This document shows, in pieces, positions 1 through 7,764 of a stretch of DNA of 39,307 bases. How positions within the stretch are numbered: position 1 is the stretch's first letter; every line of letters begins with the position of its first letter. A program made the translations under genes and the position numbers. A model generated the notes under the pieces. The model made no database searches, had not been told where the DNA came from, and saw nothing but the letters and a program-made list of their open reading frames with translations. Source of the DNA: CAYFLR01 sp964343805 (GTDB taxonomy: Bacteria > Bdellovibrionota_B > Oligoflexia > CAYFLR01); the NCBI GenBank assembly GCA_964343805.1, contig CAYFLR010000054.1:1-39307 (forward strand), given 5' to 3'.

Positions 1-318
1 TCCTTTTCGTCGGTAAAAGCGGTTGACCGTTCTACTAAGCTCTGAAACAAACATCCGCATAGCATCTCCAAATAAGGTATCCCTAGAGAGTTTTCTTAGA
101 TCAGTGTCCTTGTCAAACTGGATAATCAAATGAATATGGTTAGACAAGATACAATAGGTTGATAGAGCAATTCCAGGTTTCTTAGAAAGTAAATTCAGGA
201 TGTGGGTGATTTTTTTAATTAAATTAGGGTGCTTGAAGTTAACCCCCGGCACATGAGTTTTAACCGTCACATGATGGGGCTTGCCTTTGGTGTACTTTCT
301 CGCCTTATGGGAAATCAT
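1..318 (-). mobile_element. Y1 / REP-associated (IS200-like) transposase, partial
   Basis: The minus strand encodes 106 codons from an ATG at 318 and runs off the left edge, so only the N-terminal part is present. The peptide begins MISHKARKYTKGKPHHVTVK and carries the HUH-type metal motif as SNHIHLII around residues 64-71, the signature of the Y1 transposase family (IS200/IS605 TnpA and RAYT domesticated relatives). The tyrosine nucleophile would lie beyond the window edge. The basic N-terminus and 'HHVTVKTH' opening resemble chromosomal REP-associated transposases, usually single-copy genes that nick hairpin DNA. I saw no convincing REP palindrome in the following 240 bases. Family assignment is firm; the RAYT versus IS200 distinction is inference. 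Confidence 0.8.
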
Positions 319-559
319 GCGGCCTCCTTCGCAACGAATAATCTATGAGAAAATAGCTTATAATGCAATAAAAAAAGTGGGAAATTATTAATTTATATCC
401 TACAGTATTTACACTATATTTTTCTCCGCCACAAAGATTATAAGAGGTCAGTAAATGAACTAAATTCCATCTGAAAATGACACCTTATTTTCCCATTTTA
501 TTGCTCTTTCAAACCCCAGAAGTTTCAGCAATAGGCTTCACTCATTAGAGATAATTATA

Positions 560-886
560 GTGACCCAGATTTGTTCTGTTATCAGGGAAGGAGAAGGTTG
601 GGAAGATAAGACCCTTCAGCGGAATCTGATGGCCGAACTTTTAAAATATGCCGATTTCCATTTTACTTCAGAAGAAAATATCGCTTTTATTAAAAAAGCT
701 CCCAAATTAGAAGAACATAAGCAACGTCATAAAGAGCTGCTATCCGAACTTAAAGATTACACTCGCCGGATGTATGAAGGGCAGACCTCACCAGAAAGGC
801 TATTTGATTTTCTCATTGAATGGTTTATCGGACATACCATCTATGAGGATCAGAATTTATTTGAGAATCCAGCAACTCATAAATAA
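560..886 (+). CDS. hemerythrin-like protein, N-terminally short
   Basis: A 108-residue helical protein with most of the hemerythrin di-iron ligand set: H34 and E38 (HFTSE), H53 and H57 (HKQRH), and H92 and D97 (HTIYED). Hemerythrins bind O2 or sense oxygen or iron through a carboxylate-bridged di-iron site with seven ligands. The helix A histidine is missing from this reading frame because the only plausible start is GTG at 560. Upstream in the same frame there is no stop for some distance, and the codons read RLHSLEIII, which resembles the usual QHKxLFxII of helix A. Another frame has an ATG at 477 followed by a plausible N-terminus that stops at 546. A frameshift, a non-ATG start further upstream or a genuinely shortened protein are all possible. 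It probably does not form a normal seven-ligand site as annotated. Confidence 0.7.
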   Translation: MTQICSVIREGEGWEDKTLQRNLMAELLKYADFHFTSEENIAFIKKAPKLEEHKQRHKELLSELKDYTRRMYEGQTSPERLFDFLIEWFIGHTIYEDQNLFENPATHK

Positions 887-954
887 TCTAAAAAATAGAT
901 AGATACTATAACAATAATATAATTGTTGAATTCTTCTCGTTAAGGTACACAGGT

Positions 955-976
955 GGGTGAGAGATTTAACTCTCCC
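955..976 (+). other. small hairpin in leader of PLD gene
   Basis: GGGTGAG (955-961) pairs with CTCTCCC (970-976) with one T-T mismatch and an 8-nt loop, about 20 bases before the ribosome binding site of the phospholipase D-like gene. There is no T-tract, so it is not a clear terminator. Function unknown. Confidence 0.3.
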
Positions 977-1005
977 AAAATCATCAAAAAGCCAGGAGAA
1001 GCCAA

Positions 1006-2361
1006 GTGAAATCAACAATTTTATCTATCATTCTAGTATTATTCACCACTCAAAGTCTTTTCGCTAAGATCACCAGCCATTTTGCTCCTGAAGTGGACTT
1101 AGAGACTGAAACTATCACCCAATTCATGAAGGCCCGCAGTTCGATTGATATCGCAATTTATACTTTTTCTTCTGCCAAAATTAGATCCACCTTACTTAAA
1201 AAAATGGAAGAAGGAGTGAGGGTCAGAATTCTGATAAATAAAGGGAACACAGAGTCGGTTAAATCCTTTATGCAGCCTCTTTTTGAAAAGGGTGCGATGG
1301 TACGCTATCTCACAGTCATTAATCATCATAAATTTGCCATCATTGATGGAAATGATGCTGAGCGAAGTCAGCTGCTCAACTCCTCGGGTAATTTTTCTGG
1401 CTCTCCTCGTTCTAAAAAATATGATGAAAACTTAGTTGTTTGCGATGCTTTATCTTGCGCGACTCAGATTGGAGACTTCGCTGATGAATTTGAATCCTTA
1501 CTCCTTGTTTCCAACCCTGTTTTTGGCGATAACGACGCGGTTCATCTCAATTTTCCCAGAGGTCCGGTGAATGAGAACAGTGACGTGTCGCTTTTTACTT
1601 CTGGAAATTTTTATCCTAGGCTTTATCGAGGGAAAGTTCGTTTGAATAAATTGGCTGCTTCCGATTTGGGATACGGTAAATTAGATCAGGTTCTGATAGA
1701 AGCCATAGATAATGCTGAGAAAGAGATCCTCATCGCTACAGGACACTTACGATCTTACCCCCTTTTTCAAGCTTTAAAAAGAGCTGCTTTAAGAGATGTT
1801 ACCGTGAAAATGGTTTTGGATGGGCAAGAATATATCTCCAAGTATAAACAAAGGAAAGAGTCTAGCAAAGTGAATCGTTGTTTAGCCATTGGTAAGAGTG
1901 CTTTTACCTGTCATAAAACCGGAATTCATTTTGCAAGATTGGCTCATCAAGCAGGTATGGATGTCCGTCTCAAATACTATATGATAAGGTGGCATTTTCC
2001 CCATGCTAAGCAGATGCATCATAAGTATATGGTGGTCGATGGTAACAAACTTTATAGTGGCTCTTATAACTGGTCTTATAATGCTGAATTTCAGACACTA
2101 GAGAATGTAGCCATTTATCAAAACAAAGAGATGATTGCTGCTTTTACTCGAAACTTTAATAAAATAAGAAATTATGGCCAAGGATCCTTGGGAGTCAAAT
2201 CACTACTTACCAAATATCGTAGCGCCACCAAGCAAATTCCTCTGGTTTTTGCTCCCATTTCTGCCACTATCAATGAAATTGATCAAATAAAAAGATTAGC
2301 AAGATCTAAATGCTCTGCCCTTTATACCAACCCACTTGGTCTTTTTAGCTGTAAGTTTTAA
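1006..2361 (+). CDS. secreted phospholipase D-like protein (two HKD motifs)
   Basis: Translation begins at GTG 1006, seven bases after an AGGAG. A signal peptide covers residues 1-20 (ending QSLFA), so the enzyme is exported. Two PLD active-site motifs HxKxxxxD are intact: H107-K109-D114 in NHHKFAIID and H338-K340-D345 in MHHKYMVVD, the second followed by the typical GSYNWS. PLD-superfamily enzymes hydrolyse phosphodiesters of phospholipids or nucleic acids through a His nucleophile, both motifs building one active site. The 451-residue length fits a two-domain monomer. The substrate cannot be read from sequence; phospholipase, secreted nuclease and cardiolipin-synthase-like activities are possible. 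The gene stands alone on this strand and converges with the following minus-strand pair, whose stop codon is 6 bases away. Confidence 0.85.
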   Translation: MKSTILSIILVLFTTQSLFAKITSHFAPEVDLETETITQFMKARSSIDIAIYTFSSAKIRSTLLKKMEEGVRVRILINKGNTESVKSFMQPLFEKGAMVRYLTVINHHKFAIIDGNDAERSQLLNSSGNFSGSPRSKKYDENLVVCDALSCATQIGDFADEFESLLLVSNPVFGDNDAVHLNFPRGPVNENSDVSLFTSGNFYPRLYRGKVRLNKLAASDLGYGKLDQVLIEAIDNAEKEILIATGHLRSYPLFQALKRAALRDVTVKMVLDGQEYISKYKQRKESSKVNRCLAIGKSAFTCHKTGIHFARLAHQAGMDVRLKYYMIRWHFPHAKQMHHKYMVVDGNKLYSGSYNWSYNAEFQTLENVAIYQNKEMIAAFTRNFNKIRNYGQGSLGVKSLLTKYRSATKQIPLVFAPISATINEIDQIKRLARSKCSALYTNPLGLFSCKF

Positions 2362-2367
2362 TCTGGA

Positions 2368-3171
2368 TCAAGGATCCAAAACCCCAACCCAAATGGTACG
2401 ATCCTCTCTGAATTCGAATCGAAAGTTATGGCTTTGGATATCTGCCGCGGTAAAAAAAGCCATCTCTTCATCCGAGATCCCATTTTCCCGCATAAAAGTG
2501 GTGAGACGTCCATCACTATGAAGTTCTTGCATTCTCTGCTTTAAGCTGTCTATATGCTGATCTAATTGACGCATCACTCCATCGGATAATCTTTGATTGT
2601 CAACACTGAGTAAATAGGGATTGGCCTCTTCTCCAGGTAAATAAGCTTTAACAATGGTCATGGAATCATCGTCAAAATGTTTAATGGGAGTCACTGGAAT
2701 ATCAAATTTTTCGTAGGCTTTGGTTAAAAGAACCTCTCTTTTGTAGGCATTGGCAATCTCTTGGTCGGAAAGGGTCACACCGGCTGAGCGTTTTTTCTTG
2801 CCATACCATTTTACCACGGCTAAATTCCCCTCCGGATCCTTGGCAATATGAGCGGTGGATAAATTAACCTCCGAGGTAAGTTCGGTCCCGAGTTCGTATT
2901 CTACTCCTCCGGTGGTTTTACTCCCACTTCGTCTTTTCATCTGTTCTTCCATCCAGTCCAGATCAATTTGCCTGATTTTATCAAATAGGGTTTCATCCTG
3001 ACTGTTGGCAGCCTTAACAATAGGAGAACTTGGAGTCGGGGTCGTACCGGTGGGTGGAGTAGGGACACTCTCTCCCCGCAAAGCCTCAATCGTACAATCT
3101 AAGGGACCGGCTTCCATGTTAAGTGATAGCAAGAGAGTTATAATTGATAAATAGATACAATTTAATTTCAT
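2368..3171 (-). CDS. secreted protein with protein-kinase-like motifs
   Basis: 267 residues counted from the ATG at 3171, chosen because AAGG lies seven bases upstream; a longer frame would overlap the preceding gene. An N-terminal hydrophobic stretch (residues 5-20) is a signal peptide, followed by a Thr/Pro-rich linker (35-50). The rest follows the order of a protein-kinase-like fold: an ATP-lysine-like strand (LAVVKWYG, K121), a helix C-like glutamate (YKREVLL, E146), a hinge-like segment (MTIVKAYLPG, 171-180), a catalytic-loop-like D-x4-N (DIQSHN, D244 and N249) and a final metal-binding-like LDP (D266). The protein ends at that DP, where kinases normally continue for a further 50 or more residues. 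It is transcribed 4 bases after the upstream lipoprotein. Kinase-like assignment is by motif order only; activity outside the cytoplasm is untested. Confidence 0.5.
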   Translation of the reverse strand: MKLNCIYLSIITLLLSLNMEAGPLDCTIEALRGESVPTPPTGTTPTPSSPIVKAANSQDETLFDKIRQIDLDWMEEQMKRRSGSKTTGGVEYELGTELTSEVNLSTAHIAKDPEGNLAVVKWYGKKKRSAGVTLSDQEIANAYKREVLLTKAYEKFDIPVTPIKHFDDDSMTIVKAYLPGEEANPYLLSVDNQRLSDGVMRQLDQHIDSLKQRMQELHSDGRLTTFMRENGISDEEMAFFTAADIQSHNFRFEFREDRTIWVGVLDP

Positions 3172-3175
3172 AATT

Positions 3176-4873
3176 TTACCTTGCATTGCATCGTGTTCTT
3201 GATTTTCTAACCACCTGACTGGTTCGGCTGATCTCGGTCAGAGCCTTTTGGGGTGTTCGAGCTTGCCTTACCAATCTATAAATTTCTGAGCCGAGGGTGA
3301 CCGCATCTACTACCGATAAGAGGCCTCCCAATCTCATCCACATGATCTCTTCGTTGAGCTTATCTATTGCTTCTTTAAGTTGATATTCGTAGTTTTGAAA
3401 GGTTTCATGTTTGGCTGAAAAAAGCAGCAGGTTGCGTAAAAACTGTTCGTATTCACTGGCCGCTTGCATTTTCATGTAACTGGTTCCGGTGGCAGCTAAT
3501 GCACTTACAGAACCTAAGGTTAAAATAGTGCGGCTCATCACCAGTTGGGAAAGCTTACGAAGTGCTATACTTTTTACCACCATAGAGAAGCCTTTAACTA
3601 AAAGCCCTCCTACCGGTATAAAACCGATGATGAGACCTGCTTTATCAATCCCTGCCACTACCTCTTCTCTAAACTGTTTATCGGCTATATAACGATCTTC
3701 CACCAATTGAATTTGTTCACAAACATTGTTTGTGAGTTGTGGATTTTTCATGATAAGCTGACCCACCGCGTTTGGGTACTGCTGCATATAATCACCCAAG
3801 GTGACTGCGTTATTAATGAGCAGTTCGGTTCTTTCGCTTAAGCTGTTGTAGACCGCATTTTTNNNNNNNNNNNNNNNNNNNNNNNNNNNNNNNNNNNNNN
3901 CAAATTGAAATTTATAATAGCCTGCCGGGTCAACATGGAAATAGACCGCCCCTAAATCCTGTATGGGTTTCACCGTATTGATCAACTCTTTGGTATAAAT
4001 TAATTTTCCTAAAGTGGTAGCGGTGAATTCGGTATAAGCATCCAGGTAGCTTTGATAACTTCCCTTGGTAAGAGCTATGGCTTTTTTCTTTATGGCATCA
4101 TCACCTTGGGAGAGGAGAGGACCAAGTACCTTGGTTCTCACTTCGATACTGTTTAAGTGAGTATTAATTCCTTCTAGTTTCTTATTTAATAAGGCCACCC
4201 AGCTTTGCATTTCGGAAGCAATGGTTTGAGTAGAATAGGTTGGATAGAGTGGTTTTTCACTTTGGCTGTCTTGCTCTATGACCGATAGAAATCGTTCACA
4301 TCTGGCATTGATTTTTCCTTCATCAATAGAACTGAAATCGAGGTTAGAGATCAGAGTACAACCACTTTTTCCATCAAGTTGATCTACGGCCCATTTGACT
4401 TCTAAACTATTTAAGATGGCACTTTCTCGCAAGAAATCCATGATTTGTTCATTTTCAATCAGACTGTCTTGATGCTCATAACCTAATACTTCAATGGATC
4501 CAGCTCCTAACAGGACTTTTCGGGATAATTGGAGGTCTTCACTCGCACTGCAAGTGGAAAGGAGTCCCACATTGTGCTTAAAAGTCTCCATTTTTAAGAT
4601 GGATTTACTGATATACCGTCCCTCATCGGTACTTTCATCCAAACTAGACTGCATATTTTTCGCTTCGGTATAGACCATCTCAAGGAGGGACAAATCGTCA
4701 GGATTATAGGATAAAGTACTTAAAACATTGACTAAACCCTCTTTGGTAACAATCCCATCGGGGTAGCCTCCCCCCGTATTTTTGACGGTGGATTGATCTT
4801 TTTCGCAGGAAAGGGCGAAAATCAGATAAGTAATTAAAATTAAGGGTATTATTCCGATATTTAATCGATTCAT
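3176..4873 (-). CDS. putative lipoprotein of unknown function (contains an assembly gap)
   Basis: About 565 residues with 38 undetermined bases in the middle; the frame is open on both sides. The start ATG at 4873 follows an AGGA. Residues 1-23 form a lipoprotein-type signal ending FALSC. The N-terminal two thirds look helical and soluble with several cysteines. The last third contains two hydrophobic stretches (around GLIIGFIPVGGLLVKGF and ILTLGSVSALAATG) and an amphipathic helical segment, ending in a basic tail (VVRKSRTRCNAR). No known domain was recognised. It is the first gene of a two-gene unit with the secreted kinase-like protein, only 4 bases apart, so the two may act together at the envelope. 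Confidence 0.7.
   Translation of the reverse strand: MNRLNIGIIPLILITYLIFALSCEKDQSTVKNTGGGYPDGIVTKEGLVNVLSTLSYNPDDLSLLEMVYTEAKNMQSSLDESTDEGRYISKSILKMETFKHNVGLLSTCSASEDLQLSRKVLLGAGSIEVLGYEHQDSLIENEQIMDFLRESAILNSLEVKWAVDQLDGKSGCTLISNLDFSSIDEGKINARCERFLSVIEQDSQSEKPLYPTYSTQTIASEMQSWVALLNKKLEGINTHLNSIEVRTKVLGPLLSQGDDAIKKKAIALTKGSYQSYLDAYTEFTATTLGKLIYTKELINTVKPIQDLGAVYFHVDPAGYYKFQFXXXXXXXXXXXXXKNAVYNSLSERTELLINNAVTLGDYMQQYPNAVGQLIMKNPQLTNNVCEQIQLVEDRYIADKQFREEVVAGIDKAGLIIGFIPVGGLLVKGFSMVVKSIALRKLSQLVMSRTILTLGSVSALAATGTSYMKMQAASEYEQFLRNLLLFSAKHETFQNYEYQLKEAIDKLNEEIMWMRLGGLLSVVDAVTLGSEIYRLVRQARTPQKALTEISRTSQVVRKSRTRCNAR
3863..3900. other. assembly gap (38 N) inside lipoprotein gene
   Basis: Thirty-eight undetermined bases; the reading frame is maintained across it, so the size estimate is probably close. 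Confidence 0.95.
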
Positions 4874-5006
4874 AGCTCATTCCTAATTGGATGGTTACAT
4901 TTAGCTTTTCGGAATTTCTAAGGATTACTTAAATCAAAATCCTATTTAATTAATATCTAAAATGTATTAGGTATTATCCTTTAATTATAAATCCATAGGA
5001 TAAGTG

Positions 5007-5276
5007 ATGGTTGAACAAACTAGAAATCTAGAAAATCGTTATAAACTGCTCCTCACCTCTATTGGCCTACTTCTGATTCTCATTACCTGTGTTTACAGTG
5101 GTTATCAGTATTTCCAGATGAAAAAACAGGAGTTTTCACGCATTAATGAAATAATTAGAAATCAAAGCTCCACCATGGAGCAGTCCATCAAGTCCATGAG
5201 AGAGCAGGTCCATGAACTCAGCTTAGTGCTCAAAGATCTCTTCCGCTTTAATGGAGTGTTGTTCATTAATACTTAG
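5007..5276 (+). CDS. small single-span membrane protein with coiled coil, probably truncated
   Basis: ATG at 5007 (a GTG at 5004 is also in frame). The protein has one transmembrane helix (about residues 14-33, LLLTSIGLLLILITCVYSGY) followed by a charged coiled-coil stretch (EFSRINEIIRNQSS...EQVHELS). This is how the N-terminus of membrane sensor kinases and chemoreceptors often looks. The last 18 residues (after about 5222) are translated from the antisense of the opposing PAS gene and are unlikely to be native. The ORF therefore looks like a 5' fragment of a longer sensor joined to foreign sequence. Confidence 0.5.
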   Translation: MVEQTRNLENRYKLLLTSIGLLLILITCVYSGYQYFQMKKQEFSRINEIIRNQSSTMEQSIKSMREQVHELSLVLKDLFRFNGVLFINT

Positions 5277-5549
5277 GTCACTGTTGATGGTAATAATGCC
5301 CTGATCAATCGCGTTAAGAATGTTTAAAATTTCTGCCTTCGATTTTTCAAGCAGTTCATTCGCTGTTTCCACTTCTTCAACTAATAAGGCGGAATTGACA
5401 TTAGCATCTGCTAAAGCTTTGCTTTGTTGATCTACTTTGTCAAACCATTGCAAGAAAATTTCTTCAAAATTATGAAGAGATGTTTCAGAGTAGCTTTCCT
5501 TTAAAGCTTTAAACGCTTTCCGTAGGTCAGGGGATTGATCCGAATTCAT
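5223..5549 (-). pseudogene. PAS-type sensor protein, 3'-truncated
   Basis: 108 residues from an ATG at 5549 with GGA eight bases upstream. Residues 1-75 are helical and coiled-coil-like. From about residue 74 the sequence reads EILNILNAIDQGIITINSD, the beginning of a PAS domain like the one in the SpoIIE phosphatase of the same cluster (SIESILDNIAIGIFNIN). A PAS domain needs about 100 residues, but only about 35 are left before a TAA at 5223. The missing part normally leads to a kinase or other output domain. It is the last gene of the TusA/DsrE unit, starting 16 bases after TusA ends, so the complete version was probably co-transcribed with the sulfur-relay genes. Confidence 0.6.
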
Positions 5550-5564
5550 GGTTACATTCCAATT

Positions 5565-5795
5565 TTACTCTTTAGTTTTCTCTATATGAACCACAAAAAA
5601 ATCATCTGTGGCTTCAAATTCAATTATTTTGTTTCCAGTTTTACGAGACCAAGCCTCTACATCTGGTTTAAACGCATTATCTTTACAGAACACTTTTAAT
5701 GTATCTCCCACACCCATCTGTTTCACCTGCTTAGATATTTTAACTATGGGCATGGGGCAACTTAAGCCCTTACAATCTAATTCAAATTCCGCCAT
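5565..5795 (-). CDS. tusA: TusA/SirA-family sulfur carrier protein
   Basis: A 76-residue protein of normal TusA length with the family motif LDCKGLSCPMPIVKISK. C13 in the CPMP motif is the residue that carries persulfide sulfur in TusA proteins. These proteins relay sulfur from cysteine desulfurases or DsrE-type proteins to acceptors in tRNA thiolation, cofactor synthesis or sulfur oxidation. The ATG at 5795 follows GGGAG. Placed 16 bases from both the DsrE-like gene upstream and the PAS fragment downstream, it is clearly in an operon. Whether it is the housekeeping TusA or a specialised TusA paralogue cannot be decided; the pairing with a DsrE-like gene favours the latter. Confidence 0.9.
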   Translation of the reverse strand: MAEFELDCKGLSCPMPIVKISKQVKQMGVGDTLKVFCKDNAFKPDVEAWSRKTGNKIIEFEATDDFFVVHIEKTKE

Positions 5796-5810
5796 AACTT
5801 TTCTCCCAAT

Positions 5811-6377
5811 TTAAATAAACAAAGTAGAATAACTTCCACTTGATTCCTCAAGCATTTTGGCTGCTCCTACGACACTTAATACGGGATACTCAATAATCTC
5901 TTCATGTTTAATCCCCATCAAACCAAGGGTGGTATCGCAGAGGCAAATATTAATCTCTAGTTCTGCTGCAATGGCTATGAGTTCCTCTAAAGAGGGTGAA
6001 TTCTTTTTCTTCATGATGCCTTTGATCATGGTGCTTCCCATTCCTCCCATTTCCATTTTGGATAACTTTAATTGACTGGGCCCTTTGGCCAACATCATGC
6101 CAAACATCTTTTCGATAAAATTTTTACCTTTAGGTTTTGCTTTTTTATCTCTTAAAATAGTAACACCCCAGAAGGTAAAAAACATAGTGACTTCAGTCCC
6201 CATTGAGGCGGCAGTAGTTGCAATCATAAAAGCTGCGAGCGCCTTATCTAAATCACCAGACAATACAATGAGGGTGAGTTTATCTTTGTTGACTTGGGTT
6301 GATAGCTCTTTGACTTGCTCGGTTAGTGCTTCTACTTGTTTTTGCAACGCAGCTACATCAACTTCTTGCTCGCTCAT
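5811..6377 (-). CDS. DsrE/DsrF-like (DsrE2-type) sulfur relay protein with N-terminal coiled coil
   Basis: 188 residues. An N-terminal coiled coil (residues 5-30, VAALQKQVEALTEQVKELS) precedes a DsrE-like fold: LTLIVLSGDLDKALAAFMIA, the hydrophobic MFFTFWGVTILR typical of DsrE2 proteins, and INICLCDTTLGLMGI, where C147 (with C145) occupies the usual active cysteine position. DsrE2 proteins are membrane-associated sulfur-transfer partners of TusA in sulfur-metabolising bacteria. The ATG at 6377 has GAGGTGG upstream. It is followed 15 bases later by TusA. The preceding SAHH-like gene ends 128 bases upstream. Function as a sulfur donor or acceptor for TusA is inferred from context. Confidence 0.85.
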   Translation of the reverse strand: MSEQEVDVAALQKQVEALTEQVKELSTQVNKDKLTLIVLSGDLDKALAAFMIATTAASMGTEVTMFFTFWGVTILRDKKAKPKGKNFIEKMFGMMLAKGPSQLKLSKMEMGGMGSTMIKGIMKKKNSPSLEELIAIAAELEINICLCDTTLGLMGIKHEEIIEYPVLSVVGAAKMLEESSGSYSTLFI

Positions 6378-6505
6378 CTTTCCACCTCATACTAAATGTA
6401 AGATTAAATTTTAGTAATTATCTCATAGTTTCCTAGTTTTGCACAATGTTTAACGCTTAAAGACCCTTCCTGTTAAGGGGTGTAGGGAAATTACCTACTA
6501 AAAAT

Positions 6506-7198
6506 TTACAAGGGATCTCTCAGCATCACAACAGAACAGCAATGGCATACCAATGGGTCTGGCCTACTTAACTGAATATTTCTTAATAAAAAGTAACACG
6601 CCACTTCCATATTGTTTTTGGTGTCACCCAGCAGGATTTCGCCTTCTTCTTTTAATAGGGTAACCATCTGTTTAATTATAGAGGACATACTCTCTAGTTT
6701 TGATTGAATACTTTTTTGCTCCTTTATTAACTGCTCCACTTTATGTTCTGTTAGACACTCAAGTTTGTCTGTTTCACTTTTTTCAATAAATAACTCGCCT
6801 TTAAGCTCTCCGTAATCAATCAATATATGAGGGAATCCCCCTTGATTGAAAATCAGGGCTTTTTCCGTGCTCCAGCGAAACTCATCCTTAGTTTGGTTCG
6901 GCCATGCAAAGGTAGGAATTGCATTTAGGGCCAAGTAGGCAGCAACCTCATTGTTGATAAATCCGTCTAATGAGGGCATAACACGAACTTCAGCCCCTAA
7001 TTTATAACAAAAATAAGACATGACACCACTTAGAGATGTTATGTCAACATTAAAAGTGATTCTCAAACCACTGAGAGGGTATGTTCCCTGAAGGCTTTTA
7101 TAGTAATCTTTGAGTTTAGGAAGATTTTCAATTGTTTTTTCAATTAGTTCTCTACCAGTAGATGCCAAATCAATATTTTTTACTTTGAAATTACTCAT
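6506..7198 (-). CDS. truncated S-adenosylhomocysteine hydrolase-like protein without NAD domain
   Basis: 230 residues from ATG 7198 (GGGGGAG just upstream; a longer TTG start is less likely). Residues 4-140 align by eye with the N-terminal part of S-adenosyl-L-homocysteine hydrolase: KVKNIDLASTGRELIE (SAHH: VADIGLAAWGRKALD), PLSGLRI (PLKGARI), KLGAEVR, AAYLALNAIPTFAWPNQTKDEF ([21 protein letters not shown]), and HILIDYGEL (MILDDGGDL). Real SAHH is about 430 residues or more and needs an NAD-binding domain, absent here. The catalytic histidine of the LHMT motif is replaced by D52 (NVDIT). The C-terminus is a coiled-coil-like helix followed by a cysteine/histidine cluster (VCHCC). It is most likely a ligand-binding or regulatory relative, not an enzyme. 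It sits in a signalling and sulfur cluster. Confidence 0.75.
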   Translation of the reverse strand: MSNFKVKNIDLASTGRELIEKTIENLPKLKDYYKSLQGTYPLSGLRITFNVDITSLSGVMSYFCYKLGAEVRVMPSLDGFINNEVAAYLALNAIPTFAWPNQTKDEFRWSTEKALIFNQGGFPHILIDYGELKGELFIEKSETDKLECLTEHKVEQLIKEQKSIQSKLESMSSIIKQMVTLLKEEGEILLGDTKNNMEVACYFLLRNIQLSRPDPLVCHCCSVVMLRDPL

Positions 7199-7355
7199 AA
7201 GCTCCCCCAAAAGGGTAAAGATTATATCTTATAATTCGGCTTCGTATTGAGAGGAGGATTCCCTTAATAAATTTGTAAACATACATGATATTGTATGGTT
7301 AGGGAGTTGGGAAACAATGGGACAAGTTTGTCAAAATTGTTAAAATTGTTAGAAT

Positions 7356-7742
7356 CTAATTTTCTTCTAAGACATCTTCAATTTCTTCTTTAAAGGATGC
7401 AACAAACTCCTCATTCTTGAAGGCCAGTGGTTTTTTTATATAGCCAGCGGCGCCGATTTCTAAGGCAGAGGTAATTTTATCAGCATCTTTGATGGCACTC
7501 ACCACTATAACCTTGGCTGAGGGATTATGATCAATGATTTCACTTAAAGCTTCAATGCCATCTTTATTCGGCATAGTGAGATCCAGAGTTGTGAGATCTG
7601 GTTTATGCTCTTTATAAAGTTCAACTGCTTGGTTTCCATCTTCAGCTAGCCAAACTTGCTCCCAATTGAGTGTGTTTTCAAAAAAGTTTTTGATTTGCAT
7701 TCTTATTATTAAAGCATCATCCGCTATGAGTACTTTCGGCAT
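7356..7742 (-). CDS. stand-alone response regulator (CheY-like receiver)
   Basis: A 128-residue single receiver domain without output domain. The acidic pocket (D8, D9), phospho-acceptor D54 (TTLDLTMP), switch serine S82 (VVSA) and lysine K104 before a proline (IKKP) are all present, so it should be phosphorylatable. An AAGGAAG precedes ATG 7742. It starts 22 bases after the stop of the SpoIIE phosphatase gene and is surely co-transcribed with it. CheX-type domains, as in that upstream protein, are known to dephosphorylate CheY-like receivers, so the phosphatase protein and this regulator may interact directly (inference). Confidence 0.93.
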   Translation of the reverse strand: MPKVLIADDALIIRMQIKNFFENTLNWEQVWLAEDGNQAVELYKEHKPDLTTLDLTMPNKDGIEALSEIIDHNPSAKVIVVSAIKDADKITSALEIGAAGYIKKPLAFKNEEFVASFKEEIEDVLEEN

Positions 7743-7764
7743 ATTTATCTTCCTTTGTTATGGT

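Noticed and set aside
319..559. REP-type palindromes next to the Y1 transposase
   Set aside because: No convincing GC-rich inverted repeat was found by eye in this AT-rich stretch.
3489..3692. Plus-strand ORF opposite the lipoprotein gene
   Set aside because: Antisense shadow; the minus-strand frame has a signal peptide, ribosome site and a much longer open frame.
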